Of a stretch of 64,000 bases of DNA, positions 1 through 9,011 are shown piece by piece. The translations under genes and the position numbers were made by a program. Source of the DNA: Daedaleopsis sinensis. Its lineage: Eukaryota > Basidiomycota > Agaricomycetes > Polyporales > Polyporaceae. How positions within the stretch are numbered: the first letter of the stretch is position 1; each line of letters starts with the position of its first letter. The DNA lies in the NCBI GenBank assembly GCA_033807695.1, contig CM066306.1, positions 620,001-684,000 of the forward strand, in the 5' to 3' direction. Below the pieces are notes generated by a model, which searched no databases, had not been told where the DNA came from, and saw only the letters and a list, made by a program, of their open reading frames with translations.

Positions 1-2
1 CT

Positions 3-3000
3 CCAACATATCCTATGCGGCTCTCTGTCGCTCGTTCGCCTTCAGCGGCAGCCGATTACACCGACTGGGACGATGCTCGTGCAGAATCCACGCCGAAACG
101 TCCAGGGGAGAGCATCAGCACGTGGGAGAAAATGAAGGGCGCGTTCTCGCGCACCGGGTCCAGTAGTGGTCGTCGTTCGCGTACAAATAGCCTCAGTGCG
201 CGGGAGAGGAGGTACAACACCGACTCGAGCGTCAGCCGGGAGAGCGGGGCCAGTCTCAACAGCGGCAAGCTGGACAAGAACGAGTCGGCGTCTGCAGGCG
301 CGTTCGCGATGCAGCAAGCACAACCGCCAATCGAGCATTCGATCTCAGCCTCCCCGTCGATTTTATCACTTCAGCCTCAATCTGCTCCGCCCGGTGGCAT
401 GTCCCCGGTACCTCCGGCGTCCTCTGCAGATCTTTTAAAGTATGCGGATTCGAAGCTATTCCCGTTTCCGGCGCTCAAGCAGCTCGAGGAGCAGCGTCGT
501 GCGAGAGGCATTACCCCATCCTCGTCTTCCCCTGACGTGACGTCGCCGATCAATGGATTCGCATTCCCTCTGGAGTCCGTCCCGAGCACTGCTAGCTCGT
601 CAGGCGCTACGACAAGAGTCGCGGAGAATGGGCGGGAGCGAAAGCTGTCTCACCAGACTTCAGATAGTCGGCTCTGGACGAAGTTCTCGCAGCCCCTTGC
701 ATCCGCTCCGTCTTCGTCTTCACACCCAGACTACTTCAGCACGTTGCCGCCTGTTATCTCCCCCACTACGTCTACCTCTGGCTCCCTTGGAAAACTGCCC
801 ACGAACCGCGACGGCGTTCGGAAATGGCTGAGCATCTTCAAGTCGCAACCGACCACACCCACGACACCCCTTGGGCCGTCTCTCGCTGACTCGCGTCCAC
901 GGATAGGCAAGAAGCCTTCGGTTTCTGACCTGCTCATGGAGCGGAAGGAAAGCGAGCTTACTGCTCAGAGCTGGGACAGCGATAAGTCTCGAACGCCCAC
1001 CAACGTCACGAGCTCACAACGCCTCGGGACGCCGAAGGATTCTTCTCAGCAACGCGTCTTGGATGCCTCCCCAAAACTGCACGCTCACGGAGACGCGGAC
1101 ATGAACGTGGTGGCGGATGGAGCTGCGTCGCCTGCGTACGTCCTCTCTGACTATTCTTCGCCAGGATTCCCATCCCCACCTGACCCCCCGTCGTCCACCA
1201 CGCCTGACCCCCAGTCCTCTCTGGATGACTTTCCCACGCGATCCACATCGGAATCGTTTTCGTCCACGATGTCGTCTTCGCACCTCTCCCCTGACCCTAC
1301 GCCCAACGAGCCCTTGGTGGGCGCGATCATCATGGAGCGACTCGAGGAGGTGCTCGGGCGCGGCTCGAAGAGCTCGTTCTGGCCTTCTGCGTTTGATGAC
1401 CCGCCGCGGAAGCTCGTGCTGTCTTCTCCTGTGCTACAGGTCGCGAACGCGAACACTGTCAAGGACCGCTTCCTCTTCCTGTTCAACGATATCCTCGTCA
1501 TCGCCAAGCCCATTCTCCAGGACATGGACGCGCTGCTGGAGGCCACGAAGCCGAGCCCGCTCGACAGGAAGTACATCGTCAAGAGCGTCGTGCAGCTCCG
1601 GGAGCTTCGTTTCAGTGGCGACCGAGACGACACGCGCACGAAGACGTCGGCAAGTTCCAATCCCATGAGGCACCCCGTCATGCGGAACTTCGTGCACCAG
1701 TTCGCGAAGGACCCCGACTTGGCGGTGCTCGCGCTCCTCGGGAAGTCGAGCGCGCGCGACGACGTGGCGCTCGGCCAGCTGCTCTTCCGCGCCATTGACC
1801 TCGACCGGGCGCGGTTGGGGGAGTACCTCGCGCGGCGCTCGTCCAAGGTCGCGCTCAGAGCCTTCGTTGACAGCTTCGGGCTCACCGGGCTTCGGATCGA
1901 CAAGGCGCTCCGCGTGTTCCTGCAGGCGCTGCACGTACCCTCTCGCGCGACGGCGGGCCACTCGAGCGCGCTCGAGTACCTGCTCGACTCGTTCGCGAGC
2001 CGGTGGTACGAGGCGAACACGGCGATGGTCGCGTACGACAAGGACGTCGCCGTGAAGCTCACGCGCGCGATCGTCCAGCTGAACGAGGTCATGCACGGCG
2101 GCATCGCGCAGGAGCCCGGCATCACTGGGTATCCGAAGCGGAACGTCATGACGCGCGACTTTGTCGACGCATTCAGGCGCTCGGACCCGCGCGGCCTGGT
2201 CTCTGAGGAGCTGCTGGAGAAGATCTACAGCTCTATCCGGCGCGAGAAGCTCTTCCAGGCGCGTACGTCCTCCGGCCAGCTAGACATCACTATCACTGTG
2301 AAGCGTCCGATCCCTCCTCGTCTGACGTACCGCGTCCAATCCGAGCCCATCATCCTCCGCATTCCGCAGCCTGACCCGCAACTCACCATCCAGCTGTTCG
2401 GCCAGGACTTGGTCTTCGAACCTCCTGTGCTCACCTTTTCGAAGCTCGCTGAGGTGTCCTTCCGCGTCACCGGCACTGCGCTGGGCACGAAGACGATCAT
2501 CATGTGGCGCTCGGGCCCGAACGCGTTGGCGTACTCCGGCCTACCGCTAAGCAGCCTGGTCACGGTCGAGCGCTCGTTCATGCGCAACACTTTCCAGGTC
2601 GCATTCCTCAACCACACCGGCCTGAAGCGCAGGTACATGTTCAGCGTCGACGACCCGCTCATCCGCCACCAGTGGACGGTCTCGCTGAAGCGCCAGATCG
2701 ACATCGCGTCCGTGCCGTCCGTCGCCGCCGGTCCCTCGACGAGCAGCGCCGCAGAAGCGCTCGCGTTCAAGGTCCTCCAGGACACGCTGACGAGCAGCGA
2801 CGACGTGAGCAGCAGCAGCGCGTCGCACGCGGTGCCCCTGTCGCCCGTCGACCAGGCGTACGCGCGCCTGAACGGAGGCGTGCTCGGGCGGACCGGCTCG
2901 CGCCGGCTCGGGGTTCCCGCGGCGCACGTGCGGTCCAAGTCGCGGAGCCAGCTGTACCGGCACAACGGGGCGGGCGAGCTCGAGCTCGACGACGAGGACG

Positions 3001-3200
3001 GGTCCGAGCGCGAGCGGGTGCTGGAGAGCTCGCCGTCGTCGCGGCCGGAGGGGCGCTTGTGGAGCGGGCACGAGCTCGAGGTGTTCTGTCGGCAGAACAG
3101 CTCGATCCCGGCGGTGCTGGCGTACCTCCATGTCGGCGTGGGCGTCGGCGGGCTCGAGAACGGCCATGCGAATGGGAATGGGAACGGGGCCGCATCATAA
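3..3200 (+). CDS. Sec7-domain / PH-domain protein (ARF-GEF-like), 5' partial
   Basis: The frame is open from the left edge to a TAA at 3198-3200 with no intron. No stop precedes the ATG at 15, so the true start probably lies outside the window. Counted from that ATG there are 1061 residues: a Ser/Pro-rich disordered N-terminus (1-430), a PH-like region (about 438-536), a Sec7 domain (about 560-745), a second PH-like domain (about 766-897) and a disordered tail. Sec7 landmarks are visible: the GEYL motif, the KALRVFLQAL helix, a QLNEVMHG stretch at the usual MLNTDLHN position, and VMTRDFVDAF. Sec7 domains normally catalyse GDP release from ARF GTPases at Golgi, endosome or plasma membranes. 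Here the FRLPGEAQ loop reads LHVPSRAT, so the catalytic glutamate position is Arg644. Exchange activity is therefore doubtful and the protein may be a scaffold. The family is sure; activity is not. Confidence 0.85.
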   Translation, partial: PTYPMRLSVARSPSAAADYTDWDDARAESTPKRPGESISTWEKMKGAFSRTGSSSGRRSRTNSLSARERRYNTDSSVSRESGASLNSGKLDKNESASAGAFAMQQAQPPIEHSISASPSILSLQPQSAPPGGMSPVPPASSADLLKYADSKLFPFPALKQLEEQRRARGITPSSSSPDVTSPINGFAFPLESVPSTASSSGATTRVAENGRERKLSHQTSDSRLWTKFSQPLASAPSSSSHPDYFSTLPPVISPTTSTSGSLGKLPTNRDGVRKWLSIFKSQPTTPTTPLGPSLADSRPRIGKKPSVSDLLMERKESELTAQSWDSDKSRTPTNVTSSQRLGTPKDSSQQRVLDASPKLHAHGDADMNVVADGAASPAYVLSDYSSPGFPSPPDPPSSTTPDPQSSLDDFPTRSTSESFSSTMSSSHLSPDPTPNEPLVGAIIMERLEEVLGRGSKSSFWPSAFDDPPRKLVLSSPVLQVANANTVKDRFLFLFNDILVIAKPILQDMDALLEATKPSPLDRKYIVKSVVQLRELRFSGDRDDTRTKTSASSNPMRHPVMRNFVHQFAKDPDLAVLALLGKSSARDDVALGQLLFRAIDLDRARLGEYLARRSSKVALRAFVDSFGLTGLRIDKALRVFLQALHVPSRATAGHSSALEYLLDSFASRWYEANTAMVAYDKDVAVKLTRAIVQLNEVMHGGIAQEPGITGYPKRNVMTRDFVDAFRRSDPRGLVSEELLEKIYSSIRREKLFQARTSSGQLDITITVKRPIPPRLTYRVQSEPIILRIPQPDPQLTIQLFGQDLVFEPPVLTFSKLAEVSFRVTGTALGTKTIIMWRSGPNALAYSGLPLSSLVTVERSFMRNTFQVAFLNHTGLKRRYMFSVDDPLIRHQWTVSLKRQIDIASVPSVAAGPSTSSAAEALAFKVLQDTLTSSDDVSSSSASHAVPLSPVDQAYARLNGGVLGRTGSRRLGVPAAHVRSKSRSQLYRHNGAGELELDDEDGSERERVLESSPSSRPEGRLWSGHELEVFCRQNSSIPAVLAYLHVGVGVGGLENGHANGNGNGAAS

Positions 3201-4724
3201 CCCCGGCTTGGGGGCTTCGTTCTGGCTATCGGTCTCGTGAGTGTCTGAGTCTCGCCTGGTCCGTGCGCGGTCGGTGCTGACGGCCTTTGTTTCTGCCGAC
3301 AGACTTTGATATCTGCTGTGGATGCATGTTTTGCTTTGTGTACTATCTCGTCAGGGGTCGCCCAGGGTCGCCCTCGCTGCCGGACTCCTCGCCACGCCTC
3401 GTTCGCTAATAGCCAGTCAATTAGAACGCTCACTCCGGATCCAATGTCCATGTCAACATCTCAACCCATCGACACCCATCTCCCACTCCATCTCATCTCT
3501 CGTTCTTTCCGCCTAATCTCATCATCAGACATCTCATGTATGCATCGCTCCGCCTGGAAGTCCCCGTCCTCCTGCTAGTGTTTTTTATTATTGCTAATAC
3601 GCTCGTTACCCACTTGCCATGCTGTTATTGTACACGTCCCGGCTCGCACAACTAAATCATAGTACGGATACACCTTATTGCACAGGGCTGTGCGGGCCTG
3701 CGCTCGTCGGAGCCTTCTTGCCCCGTCGAATAGGCGACAACAGGCTCAGACATCGACCGCCTCCGCAACTCTGCACCTAAGGGTCCAATCTGCGATAGCC
3801 TTCGCATTCTGCAGGCGATCCAGGGACCAGATTGCTGGCCACAGCGCTCCGCTAGATCTGCACGGTGGTGCCGAGGTATGTAAGGATGTGTGTGCTGGCG
3901 GGGCTCGCACCGTCCCCAACGTTCGCCATGCCCCCGGGCTCCGGCGTCTGCTACAGTCCGAAGACGAGAACGTGCCTGCCAAAAGGAGACAGTCGCCCAT
4001 CCCGGCGGAGGGTGGCAAAAATGAAACCACAAGTGGCATCCCGGCGTCGTGACTCGTGGCCCCGGGGCCCGGCGGGCAGCCGCAGGTCGCTGTCTCCGCG
4101 CCTTGTCTCTCTCCTCCATCTCTCTGCCTCGTCTGCGCTGCTCTCGCGGGATCCCGTCGACTGGCATCGACTTGGGCTTCATATGGGCTACCACAGCTGC
4201 ATACACGCACTGCGACTGTGCACCATGCGCACCGACCTCATTGGTATTGACAACAATATCCCCGAGCTCATCGCTCAACAGAAATCGACACTCAGCGAGC
4301 TCGACATCAGCGTCGCCAAATGCATCCGACGCAGCGCAGTCCCACGATGACCGCGGCAATCTGTGCCTGGTGTGCACTGTGCCCGCAGCCCGACGCTAGC
4401 AGCAGCACACAACTCCGATCAATAGGCACGACTGGCCAGACCGCACAAGAAGCCCAGGCCGCTCATACCGTCGGCCATATCAGCATTTGTCCCCATCTAT
4501 CGCTCTCATTATCTGCGCCACCGTCCCTGTCAGGTTCCCACATATTCCCTGTGCTACCCGCTCATCGCCGGCCGCGCGACGTGTACCGGTGCTGCGCGCA
4601 TACAAAGCAAAGCAACCCTCATCCCCGCGTTGCTCGCGTCTAGCGTTGCTATCACACTCTCTTCAAGCTCCCACTCCCCACTCTCAGCCTCTGTCTCAGT
4701 CCGAAGACTCCAGGGAAAGCAGGC
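3201..4724. other. Intergenic: 3' region of Sec7 gene and CT-rich promoter of next gene
   Basis: No ORF here has coding character; the long minus-strand frame around 3652-4377 has no recognisable motif or splice logic. From about 4480 the plus strand becomes CT-rich, typical of a fungal core promoter and leader before the gene starting at 4725. Confidence 0.6.
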
Positions 4725-6252
4725 ATGGCCGGCAATGGGCTCTCACGCGGCGTATCGTTCTGGGGGATGGTCGGGGCGGTCATGGTCGCGCTGAAGCTGA
4801 AAGAGCGGTACGATGATTGTGAGTGGAGGGATCACCGCCTGCTATCCGTGGACCGTCCGCTTCTCCTGATGTACTGACTGGCTGGCCGGAAGACAACTCC
4901 CTCCCCGGCGACGAGGACGGCCTTGGCCATGGCCCCGTCGCCCTGCGCACCCCAAACCTCGACGAGGACGCCCCGGACGGCGCCTCTCTGCTGGACACCC
5001 AGCTGCCTACGCGCTCGAGGCGCCAGAAGGCTGACTGCTGCATGTGCTGCGGGATGCGGTGCGTGCATAGAGTTGTGCGCGGAGATAGGGTCTGTCTGAC
5101 CGTGCAGCTCTATCGCCAGATGCGGGCTGTTCTGGAAGGCGTTTGGCATCGTTTGCGGCCTCTTCCTTGTATGGCAGGCGGTGAAGCTCGCGATCTGGGC
5201 CGTCACGGTGCGCTTCGAATGGTCATCGTTCTGCCCAGTGAGCCGCGTCTGACGTCATGCTGTCGTAGCCCAAGCCTACCGGGCTCGAAGACATGCCTGA
5301 GTTCAGCGTCTCGCTGGGGTGCACTGCCGCCCCGCACATCTATAAAGGCGGCCGGCAGGACATCCTCGTCCCCGTTGGCAAGCACGAGAACCGGGGCGAC
5401 CACTCCATGGACTTCCGCGGCAGCGCCGTCGGGACGATCGTGCTCGTGCAGGGCGAGGCCGACCTGACGGACATCAAATACGAGCTCACCCTCCGCGCGG
5501 ACTCCCAGGACGTGCTCGACAAGACGATCCTCGACTACCCGACCGCGGCCGAGGTCGAGGACGGCATGAAGAGCAGCCGGATGCAGGTCATCACGCCGAC
5601 CGCCGCCACGGGCTGCGTGCGGTTCGACGCGGTCATCTACCTCCCGCCCGCGGTGCGCACGCTGCACGTGCAGTCGCACGTCGCGACGCAGATCAAGTTC
5701 GACGCGGACTCGGCCTTCACCTTCGACGCGCTCACGGTCACGCTCTACGGGCTCGACGCGAAGAACATGCTGCTCCCGACGGAGGGCATCCACGCGACGC
5801 GCGCGAAGCTGCAGCTCACGCGCGGCTGGCTCGTTGGGGCCGTCACCGCCGTCGCCGAGACGGAGCTGATCACGCAGCGCGGCGACGGGCACCTGCACGT
5901 GCGCGTGCACCCGGCGCCCTCGAGCGCGGCGCCGCCCGCGCCCGTGAAGCTGCTCACGTCGAGCGGGGCGGGGCGCGCGGACGTGTTCTTCGTGGGCCAC
6001 GGGGGCGCGGGCGCGGGCGCGGCGCACCGCCCGATCGACGCGACGCACCACGCGTCGATGCGCGGCGAGCTGCGCCTCACGTACACGGACGCGGCGTTCA
6101 ACGGCACCGTCGACCTCGCCGCCAAGTCGTTCGCCGCGACGGGCCTGCAGAACGCGTTCGGGAAGGACGGCGCGCGGGCGTACGTCGGCAGCCCGGAGGG
6201 CGGGGACCGCATGGCCGTGCGCACGCAGGGCTGGGCCGGGCTGTACTTCTGA
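4725..6252 (+). CDS. Single-pass membrane protein with beta-rich extracytoplasmic domain, unknown function
   Basis: Four exons: 4725-4818, 4893-5058, 5120-5207, 5269-6252 (443 aa). All introns are GT-AG and phases match (1, 2, 0). The N-terminal part carries an acidic stretch (LPGDEDGLGHG), then TRSRRQK and a Cys cluster (CCMCCGMRCG). A transmembrane segment follows at about residues 90-116 (WKAFGIVCGLFLVWQAVKLA). Basic and Cys residues before the TM and a long beta-strand-like C-terminal half suggest a type II membrane protein with its large domain outside the cytosol. I do not recognise a named family; the repeated short hydrophobic strands recall adhesin-like DUF4097 folds, which is only an impression. 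The gene sits in very GC-rich DNA and is followed by a 2.8-kb gene-free stretch. Confidence 0.85.
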
Positions 6253-6709
6253 TCGTGCGGGGTATCCGTGTGGGGTCTGCGGGGGCGTCGGTGGGCGGTC
6301 GCATGCGCACCGTGCCAGTGCTATGCGTGGGTGGCTTGGGGCTTTATTTGGGAGGCGGGCTGCGAGTTTGTTGTACGGGTGCACCCCCTCTTTGTCCGTC
6401 GGTAGCTACGAAACGATTCGCGGCTCTATATCCCCTGCGCAAGTACTGCTGCATATAATCTAAAGCGCGTCGTGCAATTACACAGTACGCTAATAGTAGG
6501 GTAAGGCAGTAGCACACACGCGTCGCGTCCACTCACCCCCTTGCTTTGCAGCAGCCTGCGGAGTCGGATTCGGATTCGGGTCCGGCGGACGCTCGTGCGG
6601 CCGAGTGCGTGCAGAATAGGGTAAACACGGGCTCGCCGCCCCCGTCGAAGTACCCGGCGCCGACATTCGACGTCGACGCCCCCGGGGCCGTGCAGTGGAC
6701 AGTGTACGA

Positions 6710-6753
6710 CGTCCCGGGCGTACAGTACAGTACACGTCCCGGGCGTACAGTAC
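6710..6753. repeat. Tandem pair of 19-bp repeats with CCCGGG core
   Basis: The unit CGTCCCGGGCGTACAGTAC occurs at 6710-6728 and again at 6735-6753, with unit starts 25 bp apart. Each copy contains the palindrome CCCGGG and a GTAC palindrome. The pair lies in non-coding DNA between two genes. Confidence 0.85.
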
Positions 6754-8453
6754 TAGTACGGCCGTGCCTTCCTTCCCCCGCTGTCAGCGTGGACACTGGA
6801 CGGCCCTCCGCGTACGCGCGTACTCGCGTATTTTCCGGCGGCTGCGGCGGCTCGGGGGCGGGGCACAGTGGCCCCAGGCGCGAGGACGTCGATGCGCTGG
6901 GGCCTGGCCCGCGGCATGGTGCGTAGTGTTTTCGGGGAGCTGGCGGGGGCGACCTTGCCCTCCCATCTTCTGCAGAAAAACCGGAACCGGGGGGTGTGGG
7001 GGCAGCGGCAGCGGCAGACGGGCCTCGATATCGCGGGGGCCCGGGGGGAGAAGAAGGACCGCCCCGATGGCGCAGTGGCTGGGGCGGGTGATGGAGCGTG
7101 CGGGTGTGCACACGCCCCGCGCAGCGGCGGGCCGTTAGTCGGGGCTGCACGTCGGTGACTCGCATCCGATGCAGGTGGAGTGGCGGGTGTTGAAGCGGGC
7201 CGCGGAGACGAAGACGGAGACGGGGTGCGGCACTCACCATCGATGCGATCGGCGCAGCGGGCCCGCCCACCCTCCTCGGGGCCCCCGACGCGGGGTGTGC
7301 CTCCACGCTTTGTGATACGAGGCCCGGGGCGTGCGGTGCGGCCAGGTCCCGATGACGGGCCCGGTCCCCCATGCCCGGTGCTGTCCACGTCCGAATCCGA
7401 GTAGTACCGGTGCAATGTGCTGGCGGGCGAGCAGGATGGGCGCATGGGCGGGTGGGGTTGCGGCGTGCCCAGTGCCCGACGGTTCGCCGGCCGTGTGGGG
7501 GTGCCCCCACGAGCTCTGCGGGCGATCGATGGACGAGCTTCGGGGCGATCGGCGGGCAGGCTGGGGATCCTCGAGAACACAGGCGTGCGCTGCGGCGGGG
7601 AGTCGTGCGCGGCTGAGGATACGCACGGGGGACATACGGGCGTGGCAGGGCGCAGGGGGCTCGTGCGCTGTTTGGACTTGGAGGGGCGGATCTGGAGATG
7701 ACGATGATGGGCAGGGCGGGTGACGGGGGGATGGCGCGCAGGAGGAGAGTTTGTGGAAGGCTCGGGCGCGGGCCAATACTAAATTCTGGCAACTAGCGAG
7801 GGACGGACGGGCTGAACGTGGTCCGCGGTCCGGAGTAAATCTATTTGGGGAGGATATGTGACCCGAATCTGGACGGACATCGACACCGCGGTTCGCGCAC
7901 CTTCTGGCGTCGACGTGGATATTGTAGCTGCGCGGCGTACGACGACAGCTGCACGCGTGCCCTCATAAACCGCGCGTCCTCCTCGAATGCAGCCCGACGG
8001 CACGCGCTCAAAGGAGGGTTCGGAGATCGCGAGAAGTCGCGGGGCAGGGCACGGCGTGTGGATGAGCGAGTACGTGTACGTGCATACGGGGCCCCAACTG
8101 CCGCAGACGTCGAGCGGCGATCGAGCTTGGGCCATGCGTGCAGGAGATATGGACTCGGAGGCTGGCGTGGGCGACCGATGTTCCCTGCCGCGCGGGTGGA
8201 GTTTCTGTAGATGCAGCGATATTGGTGGCAGCCGTGTGAGCCCCCGCGAGCGAATCGGGGGGTCCGCCTGCATCGCGGACGGCTCCCAGCGCGCGAACTC
8301 TGCCCCTCTCGATGGATCTGCGAGCCGGGAGCTGGCCAGGAGCCAGGACCACCCCCGGCCCGTGCTCCAGTGCTCATCCCAGCGGCCGCGGCAGACTCCC
8401 TCTTTACCGTACCTCCCCTCTCCTCTGCCTCCTCTCGACCCCCAACCCAGCCT

Positions 8454-8489
8454 GCACCCGCACCCGCACCCGCACCCGCACCCGCACCC
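8454..8489. repeat. (CACCCG)n hexanucleotide tract
   Basis: About six consecutive copies of the CACCCG hexamer lie in pyrimidine-rich DNA roughly 530 bp upstream of the Zn2Cys6 regulator start. Confidence 0.9.
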
Positions 8490-9011
8490 AGCAGCCCTCG
8501 TCTCCCGCTGCCCCCCTCCCCCCGTCCCACCCGTCCCAAACCACCCGCGGATCCCCGAGTGCCGGCAATCTACAGGGCCCACCGCACCCCACCTCACAAA
8601 GGGCCATCTTCGCCCCGCACGGCCACACAGCAGCCCCAGCACTGGCCGTCTAACACCCGGCCACTGGCACGCCTGCGCACAGCGACCGCGATAGCAATAC
8701 AGAAATAAAACGGTGCGTCAGTCCTCTCCGAACGTGCACACGGCGGTGGACCTACAACCCTGCATACAACCCCCGGCCCCCCTCTCGGAGTCGCATCTCG
8801 ATGCGAGCCCCACCGCCCGCGGACCCCCCACGCGCAGGCGGGCGGCTTGTCACGCGGTGACCGTGACGACGTCGAGTGGTTCGCTCCGTCAACTGTGACA
8901 CGCGTCACGCACGCGGCCCTGTCGCACCGTGGTTATTTAGCAGAGCGGAATGTGCTGACCCCCCCGCGGCCGGCGGTGCCAGATCCGGAACAGCAGAGAA
9001 ACGCAAGCGGC

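Larger units (their letters stand above)
6253..9011. other. GC-rich gene-poor region with short repeats
   Basis: Many overlapping frames are open on both strands because the DNA is very GC-rich, but none shows domains, sensible composition or splice structure. The stretch contains two 19-bp copies of a CCCGGG-centred repeat (6710-6753) and a CACCCG hexamer tract (8454-8489). The last few hundred bases are presumably the promoter of the regulator starting at 9012. Confidence 0.6.

Noticed and set aside
1151..2149. Long minus-strand ORF inside the Sec7 gene
   Set aside because: Antisense shadow of the Sec7/PH coding sequence; no motifs.
2225..3451. 408-codon minus-strand ORF overlapping the Sec7 gene end
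   Set aside because: Antisense frame created by GC-biased codon use; no recognisable features and it overlaps a well-supported gene.
5203..6384. 393-codon minus-strand ORF opposite the membrane-protein gene
   Set aside because: Arg/Ala-rich shadow of the plus-strand exon 4.
6533..7792. Long minus-strand ORF (about 419 codons) in the GC-rich desert
   Set aside because: Overlaps other long frames on both strands, is dominated by Pro/Arg/Ala/Ser as expected from GC-rich DNA, and has no domain, promoter or splice evidence.
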